From contig CAVTHT010000019.1 of assembly GCA_963734575.1 (NCBI GenBank), positions 50,815 to 114,814 of the forward strand: 64,000 nt of DNA, given 5' to 3'. Below, in pieces: positions 27,714 to 39,000 of the stretch. The translations under genes and the position numbers were made by a program. The stretch is from CAIWHR01 sp963734575. Lineage in GTDB: Bacteria > Pseudomonadota > Gammaproteobacteria > Burkholderiales > Casimicrobiaceae. The notes under the pieces are model-generated. The model searched no databases and was not told where the DNA came from. It was given only the letters and a program-made list of their open reading frames with translations. Numbering within the stretch: the first letter of the stretch is position 1; every line of letters starts with the position of its first letter.

Positions 27714-29771
27714 ATGAATCCCAGGTACACGCGTCTCGTCGCGGCCCTCGCCGTGACGCTCGGTCCCATCGGCCTTTCAGGTCTCCCGACACCTGCGCAC
27801 GCCGCGGACCTCCCGCCGGATCGAGCGAGCACAAGCATCGCTGCGTGCGCCGACTTCTATCAGCACGTCAACGGCGAATGGCTCGCCTCGACGCAGATCC
27901 CGCCCGATCGCGCGTCCTGGGGCTCGTTCAACGAGCTCGACAAGCGCACCAAGGCTGACCTGCGCGACATCCTCGACGCCGCCGCCCGCGATGCGTCGCT
28001 GCCGCCCGAGAGCGCGCAGCGCAAGGTCGCGGAGTTCTACCGCAGCGGCATGGACACTGCCGCCATCGACCGTGCGGGCGCCGAGCCCCTGCGCGCGGAG
28101 CTCGCCCGCATCGAGGCGATCCGCACGCCCCAGGACCTGATGGACGAGCTCGCGCGCCTGCATCGCCAGGACGTCAACGCCGGATTCGAGCTGACCTTCA
28201 CGATCGACGCGCAGGACAGCACGCGCTATCTCGTCGAGCTCTATCAGGCCGGATTGGGGCTGCCCGACCGGGACTACTACTTCCGCCCGGATGCGAAATC
28301 GCAATCCCAGCGCGAGGCGTACGTGAAGCACGTCGCGCGCATGCTCGAGCTCCTTGGCGACGCACCGGAGACGGCCGCGAAGGAGGCCGCGACCGTGATG
28401 CGCCTCGAAACGCAACTCGCCCAGTCGTCGATGACCAACGAGCAACGGCGCGACCCCAAGGCCGTGCACAACAAGGTCGCCGTGGCGGACCTACCGCGAC
28501 TTGCGAGCGGCGTGGACTGGGACCGCTACCTCGGGCGGATCGGCGTGGGTGACCGCAAGGAGATCAACCTCGCGCAACCGGAATTCTTCAAGACGCTTGC
28601 GAGCGCGGTGCAGACCGTTCCTGTCACCGACTGGAAGCCGTATCTGCGCTGGCACCTCGTCCATGCCACCGCGTCCAAGCTGTCGTCGCCGTTCGAGAAC
28701 GAGGACTTCGCCTTCTACGGCACGCTCCTGACCGGCCGCAAGGAACTGCTGCCGCGCGACGAGCGTGTCGTCACCACCATCACCGGTCGCTTCGGCAACG
28801 CCCCGCTCGCCCTGGCGGCGGGCGAGGCGTATGTCGCGAAACGGTTCCCGCCCGAAGCGAAGGCACGGGCGCTGACGCTGGTCGAGAACATGAAGGCGGT
28901 CCTGCGCGAGCGCATCACGGAGCTCGACTGGATGACGGACACGACGCGCAAGGCGGCGTTGCAGAAGCTCGACGCGATGGCCATCAAGATCGGCTATCCC
29001 GACAAATGGCGCGACTACTCGGCGCTGAAGCTCGACAGCCCGTCGTACGCGGGCAAGTGGCTCGCGGCGAACGAATTCGACATGGATCGGCAGATCGCGC
29101 TGTCGAAGAAGCCGGTCGACCGCACGGAGTGGTTCACGTCGCCTCACACCGTCAATGCGTTCTACGCCTCCCAGGTGAACGCCATCGTGTTCCCGGCGGG
29201 CATCCTGCAGCCGCCCTTCTTCGATCCCGCGCGTGACGACGCCGCGAACTACGGCGGCATCGGCATGGTCATCGGCCACGAGATCACGCACGGCTTCGAC
29301 GACAAGGGACGGCAGTTCGATGCCGATGGCAACCTGCACGACTGGTGGACCGCCGAGGACGCGGAGCGCTACCTCGGCCGCGCGAGCCTCGTCGCGAAGC
29401 AGTACGGCGATTACGTCGGCGTCGAGGGCCTGAAGGTCAACGGCAACCTGACACTTGGCGAGAACATCGCCGACATCGGCGGCCTCAAGATCGCGTACCT
29501 CGCGCTGCAGCGGGCGCTGAAGCAGCGGCCGCAGGGCATGGTCGACGGCCTCACGGCCGACCAGCGCTTCTTCACCTCGTTCGCGCAGGTGTGGCGAACG
29601 AAGATGAGGCCGGAGTTCGAGCGCCTGCTCATCAACACCGATCCGCATTCGCCGCCGCGCTTCCGCGTGCAGGGACCTCTCGCCAACATGCCCGAGTTCG
29701 CCGCGGCGTTCTCGTGCAAGGGCACGGACACGATGCTGCGCGCGGAGAGCGATCGCGCCGCGATCTGGTGA
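27714..29771 (+). CDS. M13-family zinc metallopeptidase (PepO/neprilysin type)
   Basis: A 685-residue secreted peptidase with signal sequence (LVAALAVTLGPIGLSGLPTPAHA). The N-terminal domain begins ACADFYQHVNGEWLASTQIP. The catalytic domain has NAFYASQVNAIVFPAGILQPPFF, the zinc motif HEITH at 522-526 (VIGHEITHGFDDKG), and ENIADIGG with the third ligand Glu583. The C-terminus ends in the CKGTDTM segment, with the family's C...W end. Cleaves peptides in the periplasm. Complete and unbroken; ATG 27714 gives the signal peptide. Confidence 0.93.
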   Translation: MNPRYTRLVAALAVTLGPIGLSGLPTPAHAADLPPDRASTSIAACADFYQHVNGEWLASTQIPPDRASWGSFNELDKRTKADLRDILDAAARDASLPPESAQRKVAEFYRSGMDTAAIDRAGAEPLRAELARIEAIRTPQDLMDELARLHRQDVNAGFELTFTIDAQDSTRYLVELYQAGLGLPDRDYYFRPDAKSQSQREAYVKHVARMLELLGDAPETAAKEAATVMRLETQLAQSSMTNEQRRDPKAVHNKVAVADLPRLASGVDWDRYLGRIGVGDRKEINLAQPEFFKTLASAVQTVPVTDWKPYLRWHLVHATASKLSSPFENEDFAFYGTLLTGRKELLPRDERVVTTITGRFGNAPLALAAGEAYVAKRFPPEAKARALTLVENMKAVLRERITELDWMTDTTRKAALQKLDAMAIKIGYPDKWRDYSALKLDSPSYAGKWLAANEFDMDRQIALSKKPVDRTEWFTSPHTVNAFYASQVNAIVFPAGILQPPFFDPARDDAANYGGIGMVIGHEITHGFDDKGRQFDADGNLHDWWTAEDAERYLGRASLVAKQYGDYVGVEGLKVNGNLTLGENIADIGGLKIAYLALQRALKQRPQGMVDGLTADQRFFTSFAQVWRTKMRPEFERLLINTDPHSPPRFRVQGPLANMPEFAAAFSCKGTDTMLRAESDRAAIW

Positions 29772-29804
29772 CGGGTTTTCAGCCGTCAGCCCGATGAGGC
29801 GCTC

Positions 29805-29888
29805 GTGGGTCAGGCTTCAGCCTGACGAGCGGCCTGTGGCCCAGGCTTCGGCCCGACGAGCCACCTGTAGGTCAGGCTTCAGCCTGAC
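29805..29888 (+). repeat. Three REP-like palindromes
   Basis: Copies at 29805-29826 (GTGG head), 29836-29857 (GTGG head, diverged palindrome) and 29867-29888 (GTAG head), about 31 bases apart. They lie between the M13 peptidase and the acetyltransferase genes; the last ends 41 bases before the GTG start. Confidence 0.8.
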
Positions 29889-29928
29889 TCGCGGTTGCAT
29901 CCCGCGCCGCCGGTGGCAGAATGCTGCG

Positions 29929-30441
29929 GTGGACGGCCGCGACATCCAATTCGGGTTCGCCTATCTCAACGATGCGCAGGCCATCGCGCTGATGTCGCGC
30001 GATCTCGTCGAGGCGGGCCTCGGCTGGATTTATCGCAAGGAGCGCGTCGCGCGCCTGATCACCGACGGCGACACCATCGCGCTCGTTGCCCGCCATGGCC
30101 GGCAGCGCGTCGGCTTCGCACTGATGGATCTCGGTGAGCAGCGGGCGCACCTGATCCTGATGGCGGTCTACCCGGCATACCAGCGACGTGGCGTCGGCCA
30201 TCGCATGGTCGAGTGGCTGGTCGAATCGGCCATCGTCGCGGGCGTCACCACCGTCAGCGTCGAGCTGCGCGCCGACAATCGGCCCGCGTACGCGCTCTAT
30301 CGCAAGCTGGGCTTCGAAGAGACGTCGCGGCTCGCGGGTTACTACCGCGGGCGCGAGACCGCAGTGCGCATGATCCGCGTGCTCCGCACTCCCGGTTTCG
30401 CGGCACTGCCGTGGCGTCCGCCCACGCTCGACAAGCACTAG
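29929..30441 (+). CDS. GNAT-family N-acetyltransferase
   Basis: A 170-residue acetyltransferase with the acetyl-CoA motif YPAYQRRGVGHRMVEWLVE, then VELRADNRPAYALYRKLGFEE, as in RimI-like enzymes. The likely start is GTG 29929 (MDGRDIQFGFAYLN). The same frame is open upstream as far as 29794, but that part only translates the REP repeats (for example WVRLQPD), so it is not considered coding. Substrate unknown. Confidence 0.82.
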   Translation: MDGRDIQFGFAYLNDAQAIALMSRDLVEAGLGWIYRKERVARLITDGDTIALVARHGRQRVGFALMDLGEQRAHLILMAVYPAYQRRGVGHRMVEWLVESAIVAGVTTVSVELRADNRPAYALYRKLGFEETSRLAGYYRGRETAVRMIRVLRTPGFAALPWRPPTLDKH

Positions 30442-30568
30442 ACACCCGTCGACGATGGCCGCGGCGCGTGCTCTTTACACCGTGCTGCGCGCGTCCTAGG
30501 ATGGGCTTCCGCTGTCGGGGCCACGCCGGCCGGCGTGGCCTGCCTCCACCATCACGCAGGAGAACGCA

Positions 30569-30940
30569 ATGGCGAATCCGTTCGTGCATGTCGAGCTGCA
30601 GACCCGGGACGTGGCCAAGGCGAAGCAGTTCTACTCGAGCCTCTTCGGCTGGAAGCTTTCCGACATGCCGATGCCGGGCGGCGAAGGCTCGTACACCCTG
30701 ATCGAAGTGGGCGAGGGCACCGGCGGCGGCATGTTCCAGAACACCAAGGCCGGCGCCCCACCGATGTGGCTTGCGTACGTGGGTGTCGACGACGTCGCCG
30801 CGACGACGCAGCGGGCGCGTGAGCTCGGGGCGAAGGTCTGCATGGACGTGATGCCCGTCGGCGACTTCGGCAAGATGAGCGTCCTCGAGGATCCCACCGG
30901 AGCGACGTTCGCACTGTGGCAGGCCCTGAAGAAGATGTAG
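30569..30940 (+). CDS. VOC-family (glyoxalase/bleomycin resistance-like) protein
   Basis: A 123-residue protein of two beta-alpha-beta-beta-beta units: FVHVELQTRDVAKAKQFYSSLFGWKL and WLAYVGVDDVAATTQRARELGAKV, ending SVLEDPTGATFALWQ. AGGAG precedes the ATG. Family members bind a metal and act on small molecules; the specific role is unknown. Confidence 0.85.
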   Translation: MANPFVHVELQTRDVAKAKQFYSSLFGWKLSDMPMPGGEGSYTLIEVGEGTGGGMFQNTKAGAPPMWLAYVGVDDVAATTQRARELGAKVCMDVMPVGDFGKMSVLEDPTGATFALWQALKKM

Positions 30941-31159
30941 TCAGTTCTGCACGGCGGATGCCGTGTCCGTCCGCGCCATTGGTGCGGATGCGACCACTGC
31001 CGGGTGGTCGGGCGCCGTGTGCGCCGCGGTGAAGGAGGGGACGTCGGGTGCGCCCAGTTGCGTGCGGTCGACGCCGTGCACGAAGAACGTGAGTGCGGTG
31101 ACGCCTGCCGCGGCGACGAGAGCCAGCGTGCGCACTGCGTAACCGGCGAGATTCTTCAT
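30941..31159 (-). CDS. Small exported or membrane protein, 72 aa
   Basis: MKNLAGYAVRTLALVAAAGVTALTFFVHGVD forms one hydrophobic segment, signal or anchor; the rest is an Ala/Pro/Asp-rich tail. GAAGGAG lies at proper distance before the ATG. Its stop abuts the stop of the convergent VOC gene. No family recognised. Confidence 0.55.
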   Translation of the reverse strand: MKNLAGYAVRTLALVAAAGVTALTFFVHGVDRTQLGAPDVPSFTAAHTAPDHPAVVASAPMARTDTASAVQN

Positions 31160-31563
31160 GGTGTGCTCCTTCGAGGCTGGAATGGATCCGCCGGACCGGC
31201 GGACGACGAAGCCATCCTCTGCCTGAAGGCCGGTTCAGGTCTTTGGCGCGGGCCTTAATCGTTCTGAATCGCGCCTTCCGGTCCGGGGGCGCGCGGCTGC
31301 GCCCCCGCCCCGCTGTAAGTCATCCGTTAGGTCATCCGTAAGTCCCCCGCGCATTCGCGACGAATGCGTGCGTGCGCATCGCTGCGACAGCGACGCAGCG
31401 AATTAACTCTCGAACTCTCAATCACTTGCCTGCTTCTTCCGGGGGCGCGGGACGCGTCCTGAATCCAAAGCGCGGCCGCGGTCGTATCTGTGAGCGATAC
31501 GCAAGCGCCCCCGCCGCATAGTGCGATCCATAGCGGGACGACACCAACTTCACGGAGACGGAC
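31160..31563. other. 404-base intergenic region with a strong hairpin
   Basis: No gene seen. GGGGGCGC (31285-31292) and GCGCCCCC (31299-31306) form a perfect 8-base stem with a 6-base loop and no T-tract. A short direct repeat GTCATCCGT occurs at about 31319 and 31331. The AT-richer part near 31400-31430 may hold the cupin gene promoter. Confidence 0.5.
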
Positions 31564-32013
31564 ATGCAAACGCGCATTCACACGGCAACAGATGGTCGGG
31601 CACTGGACGTCCTCGGAAACGCGTTCCTGGAGAAGGCCGGCAGCGACGACCTCGGTGGCGGCGCGGCCGTGTTCGTGCAGACGGTCGCGCCGGCGGGCGG
31701 CCCGCCGGCACACTTCCATCGCGACACCGACGAGTTCTTTTTCGTGCTCGAAGGCGAACTCGCGGTGTGGGTAGGCGGCGACGAAGCGACGCTGCGCCCG
31801 GGCATGTCGGCGACGCTGCCGCGCGGGGTCGTCCACCGGTTCGACAACGTCACCGAACGTCCGGCCAAGGTGCTGGTGGTGGTAACGCCCGGCAGCGGCG
31901 CGCGCTTCTTCGACGACATCGACCGCGCGCGGCTGCAACTGCCGCAGGACATGGACAGGCTGGAGGCGATCGTGGCACGCCACGACATCCAGTTTGCTGA
32001 CAAACCGGCCTGA
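31564..32013 (+). CDS. Cupin-domain protein
   Basis: A 149-residue single cupin. Motif 1 is GGPPAHFHRDTDEFFFVLEGELAVWVGG (metal-type His, His and Glu), and motif 2 is LPRGVVHRFDNVTERPAKVLVV (His). Such proteins include quercetin dioxygenase-like and regulatory cupins; the activity cannot be assigned. Preceded by the long 404-base intergenic region, so probably has its own promoter. Confidence 0.8.
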   Translation: MQTRIHTATDGRALDVLGNAFLEKAGSDDLGGGAAVFVQTVAPAGGPPAHFHRDTDEFFFVLEGELAVWVGGDEATLRPGMSATLPRGVVHRFDNVTERPAKVLVVVTPGSGARFFDDIDRARLQLPQDMDRLEAIVARHDIQFADKPA

Positions 32014-32040
32014 GGGCCGACCAGTTTCAAGGGGAACATC

Positions 32041-32427
32041 GTGCGAATCTTCCTGCCGCAAATCGAAGCCACGCGGCGGCTCCTGCAGACCGCGGGGCCG
32101 TACCTGTTGCTCGAGCTGCTCCTGCCCGGCGGGACGCTCTTCGCGCTGCTCCTCTTCCTGTACCGGCGCAAGGGCTCGCGCCTCGCCGCGATCGTGCAGC
32201 GGTTCGCGCTGCCGCGCTACCTGCGCGCGCTGCGCGCCGCGGCCAGCAAGGTGATGCTGCCACTGGACGTCTACCGGCTGACGCGCAACATCGAGGCGGC
32301 GCAGTGCAAGGACGACGGGCTCGACGTCATGGCGATCGCACCCGGTTGCGCGGCACGGTGCGTCCGGCCGAGCCGCGGTCGCATGCCGCGGTACGCCCGG
32401 ACGAGCGAGATCATCGCGGTACATTGA
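32041..32427 (+). CDS. Hypothetical membrane protein, 128 aa
   Basis: Starts at GTG 32041 behind GGGGA. One strong hydrophobic segment (YLLLELLLPGGTLFALLLFLYRR, about 21-43) is followed by a basic region. The C-terminal third is rich in Arg and Cys and could be out of frame. No family recognised. It lies 27 bases after the cupin gene. Confidence 0.45.
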   Translation: MRIFLPQIEATRRLLQTAGPYLLLELLLPGGTLFALLLFLYRRKGSRLAAIVQRFALPRYLRALRAAASKVMLPLDVYRLTRNIEAAQCKDDGLDVMAIAPGCAARCVRPSRGRMPRYARTSEIIAVH

Positions 32428-32430
32428 CGT

Positions 32431-32461
32431 GTGGGGCGGATCGGGCTGCGGCCCGATCCGC
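32431..32461 (+). repeat. REP-variant hairpin in the recC upstream region
   Basis: GTGG head (32431-32434), then GCGGATCGGGC (32436-32446), loop TGCG, GCCCGATCCGC (32451-32461): a perfect 11-base stem. It differs from the main REP family in stem sequence but keeps the head and GGGCT centre. A decayed copy (GGTCCGCTTCAGCCTGAC) follows at about 32471-32489. The rest of the gap to recC (32490-32763) shows nothing recognisable. Confidence 0.6.
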
Positions 32462-32763
32462 ATCCAGCCTTGGTCCGCTTCAGCCTGACTCCTGCGTTCC
32501 TCCGTCGGCGCTACGGCCGACCGCAGCCGAATACGACGCCGGCACCGGAACCCCGCGCCGCCGCTAAGTGGCTCACTTCCTGAGCCATCCTCTCCCGTAG
32601 ACTTTCCCGACTCCGGCATCCAGCGTTCTGCGTTGGCGCTGGCCGCGCATGCTTCGCGCCCGGATAATTGCGCAGCGCGTTGCGTTGCCCCGCCGTCGAT
32701 TCGCGGCCGCGCGCGGCCGCTGCGGTCCTCTGTTGCGGACCGACCGGCCAGTCCGCCCCACCG

Positions 32764-35700
32764 ATGCCCCTGCACCTCACCTCGTCCAACCGTTTCGAGT
32801 CCCTGCTGGATTCGCTGCTGGCCAACATGGCCGGGCCGGGCGCGTCGCCGTTCACGCCGGACGCGATCATCGTTCCCAGCATGGGCGTGCGCCGCAAGGT
32901 CGAGCTCGCGACCGCCGACCGCTTCGGCATCTGCGCCAACGTGGACTTCTCGTTCCTCGCCCAGTGGCTGTGGCAGCAGATCGCGCGCGTCGTCCCTGGC
33001 GTGAAGGAGAGCTCGCCGTTCGCCCCGCCGCGTCTCGCCTGGCGCCTGTTTCGCATCCTGGGCGAGCCGGCGTTCACGCGGGCGCATCCGCCGCTCGCGC
33101 GCTACCTCGCGCGCGCCGACGATCTCATGCGCTACGACCTCGCGATGCGCACTGCGAAGCTCTACGACCAGTACATCACTTATCGGGAGGACTGGCTCGC
33201 GCAGTGGTCCGGGAACCAGACCGCGATGCCGCGCAGCCCGGACGCGGCCTTCCTGCACGAGGCGTGGCAGGCCTCCCTGTGGCGCCGCCTCGCCCAGGAG
33301 CTCGGCACCGCGCAACAGCACCCTTCGCGCGCGTTCTTCGCGGCCATCCGGGAAGGGCGCGTCGATGGCCAGGCCGCGGGCTTGCCCGCCGTCGCGCACG
33401 TCTTCTGCCTGCCCACGATCCCGCCGCTGTACGTCGACATGCTGCGCGAGCTCGCCCGCTGGTGCGATCTTTTCGTGTACCTGCTCAATCCGAGCGAGGC
33501 GTTCTGGGAGGACATCGTCGCACCGCGCCGCCTCGCCGAGCTCAGGGCCCGCGGGCAGGCCGATCATCACGAGGTCGGCAATCGCCTGCTCGCGCAGTGG
33601 GGTGTCCAGACGCAGGATCATCTGCGGGTCACGCTCGAGCGCTGGGAAGGCGCCGTGTACGAACGGTCCGCGTACGTTCCCAACGCTTCCGGCACGCTCC
33701 TGGGCCACGTCCAGCAGTCGATGCTCGACCTCGCCGAGCTCGCGCCGGGTTCGCTCGGCGCACTCCGCGCCGGCGATCGCAGCATCGAGGTGCACGTCTG
33801 CCACTCGCTCACGCGGGAGCTCGAGGTCCTGCACGACCAGCTCCTCGGGATGTTCGCGGCCGACACGACACTCAGGCCATCGGACATCCTGGTGACGACG
33901 CCCGCGTTGCAGGACGCCGCGCCGCTGATCGACGCCGTCTTCGGCAATGCGCCGGACGTACGACGCATCCCGTACACGATCACCGGCCGCGCCCGCGCCA
34001 CGCAGAACGTCGCCGCGCGCGCGCTGCTGGACGTGCTCGCCCTCGCCACGTCGCGCTTCCAGGCGAGTGCCGTCTTCGAGCTCCTCCAGCAGCCGATCGT
34101 CGGCGCGACGCTTCGGCATCGACGCTGCGGGGCTCGAGTCCATCCGCGCCTGGATGCGCGATTCCGGCATCCGCTGGGGCATCGACGCGCCGCATCGGGC
34201 GACGTTCGATCTTCCGGCGATCGAGCGGCACAGCTTCGATGACGGCCTGCACCGGCTGTTCCTGGGCTACGCGCTCCCCTCTGCCATGCAGGACCCGGTC
34301 GACGAGCGGCTGCCTGCGGGCGACGCCGAAGGCAGCGCAGCCGCCGCGCTCGGTTGCTTCTGGCGCGTGGTGCGCACCCTCGAGCGGGCACGATCCGACG
34401 TGGCGACGCCGAGGACCGCCGCGCAATGGCTGCGCGTGCTGCTCGACTGGCGTGAGGCCTTCCTCGCACCCGCGAACGACGAGCTCGAGGACGTGCGCGA
34501 GCTCGAGCTGGCCTTGCACGCCCTGCACGACGACATCGCGGCCGGCGCGGGCGACTCGGCGATCGCCATCGACGTGCTGCGCACTGCGCTTGCCGCTGCG
34601 CTGGACGACGCCGCGCGCGGCGGCGTGCCGGGCGGCGGCGTCACCTTCGCCTCGATGACCAGCCTGCGCAACATTCCGTATCGCGTGATCTGCGTCGTCG
34701 GCCTCGACGACGGCGCATTCCCCTCGCGCGATCGACCGCTGGAATTCGATCTCATCGCCGCCGCGCCGCGTCCCGGCGATCGCCAGCGCCGGGCCGAGGA
34801 CCGCAACGTCTTCCTGGACCTCCTGCTCGCCGCGCGCGGGCGCCTGTACCTGAGCTACACAGGACGGGATATCCGCGACAACTCCACCAAGCCGCCGTCG
34901 GTGGTGATCGACGATCTGCTGGACGTGCTCGTGCCGGCGCTGGCCACCGATTCCGGCTCGGCCGCGGCCATCGGCGAGGCCCGCAGGCGTCTCGTCGTGG
35001 AGCATCCGCTGCAGCCGTTCTCCGCGGACGCCTTCAGGGTCGATGGCGACGATCGCCGGCGCAGCTTCAACGAGGAGTACTGCGCGGCATTGCAGGCGCG
35101 ACTGGCTGCACCGGTCGCGTTGGGCATCGTGCGTGCGGATACCGATCCCGACGAAAGCGACGAATTCGTCCGCGAGCCGGCGCTCGCGTTCTTCAGGGTC
35201 CCGCTGCCCGATCCCGAGGCGGAGTTCCGCGTCGTCTCGCTCGATCGGCTGGCGCGCTTTTATCGCAATCCCTGCCAGTACCTGCTCGAAGTCCGCCTCG
35301 GCATGCGCCTCCCCGAAGGCGAGGAGGAGCTCGACGACGACGAGCCCTTCGTCGCGTCGTGGCCGAGCCGCAGCGCTCTGGCCGAGCGTCTCCTCCCATG
35401 CCTCCTCCAGGGCTGTGATGCCGAGACCGCACACGCGATCGCGCGCGCCGGCATCGAGTACCCGCCGGGATCGTATGGAGCGCATCTCCTCGACGACGAG
35501 CTCCTCAGCCTGCGCGCGTTCGCCGCCGGCGTCGCGCGCGACATCGGTGCGCCCACGCTCGCGCCGCAACACGCGGCCTTCGAGTTCGCGATCGATGGCA
35601 CGCCATGGCGGCTGGAGGGCGGCTTCGGCGACCTCCGCGTGCATGGCCGCGTGCGCCGCCGCTACGACGAGGTGCGTGCGACCGATTACCTCAATGGCTG

Positions 35701-36091
35701 GATCGAGCACCTGTTCCTGTGCGCGCTGCAACCCGACGGCGTCGCCAGGCGCACCACGTGGCATTCGCGTGACGGCACGTACGTGCTGAATCCGGTGGAC
35801 GATCCGCTCGCGCACCTGCACACCCTCGTCGCGCTCTACGCCGCCGGGCTGCGCATGCCGTTGCACTTCTTTCCGAAGTCGTCGTGGTGCTTCGTGAGAA
35901 AGGGCTTGTCCGCGGCGACGAGCGCCTGGCAGTCGAGCGCGTTTCGTCGCTTCGGCGAGGATCGCCATAGCGCATACCGGCTGTGCCTGCGCGGCGTGGA
36001 CAACCCGCTCGACGAGGCATTCGAGCGTTGCGCCGCCACCGTGTTCGAGCCGCTGCTCGGCTTCATCGACGACCCCAGGCTCGAGCCATGA
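32764..36091 (+). CDS. recC: Exodeoxyribonuclease V gamma subunit RecC, one frameshift
   Basis: The reconstructed protein of about 1109 residues matches the size of E. coli RecC. N-terminal LTSSNRFESLLDSLLANM and IIVPSMGVRRKVELATADRFGICANVDF are family hallmarks, as are SVTFASMTSLRNIPYRVICVVGLDDGAFPS-like (here GGGVTFASMTSLRNIPYRV) and FYRNPCQYLLEVRLGMRLPEGEEEL. RecC recognises Chi and splits the duplex in the RecBCD complex. The frame changes once near 34115. The ATG at 32764 starts the conserved MPLHLTSSNR. Its stop overlaps the recB ATG (ATGA). Confidence 0.92.
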
Positions 36092-39000
36092 CCGCCGCTT
36101 CGTCCTTCGACGTGTTTGCCGCGCCGCTTGCCGGCGTGAACCTCATCGAAGCCTCGGCAGGCACGGGCAAGACCTGGAACATCTGCGGCCTCTACCTGCG
36201 GCTCCTCGTCGAGTGCAACCTCGAGGTACGCCAGATCCTGGTCGTCACCTTCACCAACGCCGCGACCGCGGAGCTGCGCGAGCGCGTGCGCCGGCGCATC
36301 GTGGAAACGCTCGACTACCTGCGCGCGCGCGGTCCGCAGAACGGCGATCCGTTCGTCGAGAAGCTCGTCGACGGGTTCGAGCTGCGCGGCATCGCGAAGG
36401 ACGCCATGGTCGTGCGCCTCGACCTCGCACTGAAGACTTTCGACGAAGCGGCGATCTTCACGATCCACGGCTTCTGCCAGCGCGCGCTCGCGGACACCCC
36501 GCTCGCGGCCGGGGAACCGTTCGAGCTGGAGCTCCTGCCCGACGATCGCGAGATGCACCTCGAGGTGGCGCGCGATTTCTGGCGCAGGCACGTGGCGGGC
36601 GGCGATTGTCCCCCGGCTCTCGCGGGCTACCTGGCGCGGAAGAAGGACAACCCGGAGGTATTCGCCAGGCTGCTGCGCAACCGGTCGGGCAAGCCGCTCG
36701 CGCGTCTCGTCTGGCCCGATGACATCGACCGCACGCCCGACCTCGGCACCGGCGCACTGCAGGCCGCGTTCGAGGCCGCGCGCACGGCATGGACGACGTC
36801 GCACGAGGACATCATGCAAGTGCTGCGCGCCGGCCGGCCGGGCCTCAATCAGAACAGCTACAAGGCGCCGGCGCTGGAGAAGGCGTTTGTCGACTGGGAC
36901 ACGTATCTCGCCGCCGGCGATCCGCTCGCCGACCTCGCCGCCGACGGGCTGAAGCTGGACCTCTGCCGCGCCTCGCGGCTCAGTGCGGCCACGACGAAGA
37001 AGAGCGGCGTCACGCCGACGCACGCCTTCTGCGATCGGGCCGACCATCTTTTCGCTGCCCGCGACGGCCTCGAAGCGGAGCTCGTCCTGGCGCGGCTGCG
37101 GCTCCTCCGCACGCTGCTCGACGAAGGTATCGACATGCTCCGCCGACGCAAGCGCGACCAGCGCGTGCTCGCCTACGACGACATCCTGTTCAACCTGCAC
37201 GAGGCGCTGCATGGTGCGGGCGACGGCGAGGCGCTTGCAGCGTCGCTGCGCGGGCGCTTCCCGGCGGCGCTGATCGACGAGTTCCAGGACACCGACCCGG
37301 TACAGTTCGGTATCTTCCGGGCCATCTACGGTGGCGGCGAGGCGCCGCTGTTCCTCGTCGGCGATCCGAAGCAGGCGATCTACAGCTTCCGCAACGCCGA
37401 CCTCCACACGTACCTCGCAGGCGCGTGCGCTGGCCTCGGCCGACCACACGTTGGAGGAAAACCAGCGCTCGACGGCGCGGGCTCATCGACGCGGTGAATG
37501 CACTCTTCGGGCAGGAATCCGCGCGCGTTCGTGCTGCCCGACCTCGACTATCACGCCGTGCGCGAGGGCGCGAAACCGCGCGCCACGCTACGCGATGACA
37601 CCGCAGCGCAGCGCGCCGAATGCTGCGTCTGGGCCTTGCCGGAGGACGACGCGGGCAAGCCGATCGAGCGCAAGGCCGCGATGGAGGCCGTCGCGACCGC
37701 AACGGCAGGCGAGATCGCGCGCCTGCTGCGCGAAGCGAGAGCCGGGCGCATCGCGCTGGGCGATCGGCCCCTCGAGGCGGGCGACATGGCCGTGCTGGTG
37801 CGCAGTCACGCGCAGGGCGCGCGGATGCGCGAGGAGTTGCGCATGCTCGGCATCGGCAGCGTGGAGCTGTCGCAGGCCAGCGTCTTCTCGACGCCGGATG
37901 CGGAAGAAGTGGAGCGCGTACTGCTCGCCGTGCTCAATCCGTCGCACACCGGCTACCTCAAGAGCGCGCTCGCGACCGAGCTTCTCGGGTCACGACGCCA
38001 CGGCCGTGCGCGCGATCGCCGGCGACGAGGCGGCGCTGATGGCCCACGTGGTGCGCTTCGACGGCTACCGCGACCTGTGGGCGCGACGCGGCGTGGGCAT
38101 CATGTACCGCCGGCTCCTGTCCGGCGAAGGCGTGAGCGCGCGCATGCTCGCGCGTCCCGATGGCGAGCGCCGGCTGACCAATCTGCTCCACATCGGCGAG
38201 CGGCTGCACGAGGCCGCCGAGTTGCATCCGGCACCCGATGCGCTGCTGCGCTGGCTGCACGAGCATCGCAGCGACGATCACGCGGACGAGGTCGCGCAGC
38301 TGCGCCTCGAATCCGACCGGTACCTGGTGAAGATCGTCACGATCCACAAGGCCAAGGGTCTCGAATATCCGTTCGTCTTCTGTCCGTTCGTATGGGACGG
38401 ATATCCGTCGCCGAACAATGACTGGCCCGACGCCTCCACGTATCACGATCGCGCCGGGACCGCGGTGGTCGATTTCCGTGGCGAGGCCCAGCGTGGCGCC
38501 GATGCGGCGTGGGTCAAGTTCCAGATCCGCCTGGAAAGCATGGCGGAGAACGTGCGCCTGCTGTACGTCGCGCTGACCCGCGCGAGTCACCGCTGCTACA
38601 TCGTCGCCGGGTCCTACAGCGCGAACCGATCGGTGACCCAGAGCGCGCGGAGCACGCTCAACTGGCTGGTGGCCGGCGGCGGCACGGCGCCGCAAGCGTG
38701 GTGCGAATCGTCGTCGTCGCCGGCGGAGATCATGCGCGCGTGGACGGACGTTGCGGCGCAATGCCCCGGCCACCTCAGCGTGACGTCATTGCCGTGCGCG
38801 ATGCCCGAGGCACTGCGGGAAGACCGCTCACCGGCGGAATCCCTGCGCGCGCTCGAGCCGCCGTCGCACATTCCGTCGGCGTGGCGGATCAGCAGCTACA
38901 GCGGCCTCTCCTTCGACGCATCGAGCGAGACGGCCGCCGTCGATCACGATCTGCGCGTCGCGTCGCGCGCTGCCGGCCAGCCCCCCTCGGATCTGCCGCA

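Noticed and set aside
29794..29928. N-terminal extension of the GNAT gene reading WVRLQPD and RSGFSLT
   Set aside because: These residues are only the translation of REP palindromes; the conserved protein begins at GTG 29929.
31327..34182. A 951-codon open frame on the minus strand opposite the cupin gene and the first part of recC
   Set aside because: Its product is a compositionally biased string rich in Arg, Ala and Glu with no domain. It is the mirror of well-conserved plus-strand genes, a usual artefact in GC-rich DNA.
33980..35968. A 662-codon open frame antisense to recC
   Set aside because: Low-complexity Arg/Ala/Val composition, no recognisable motif; recC on the other strand has clear family motifs.
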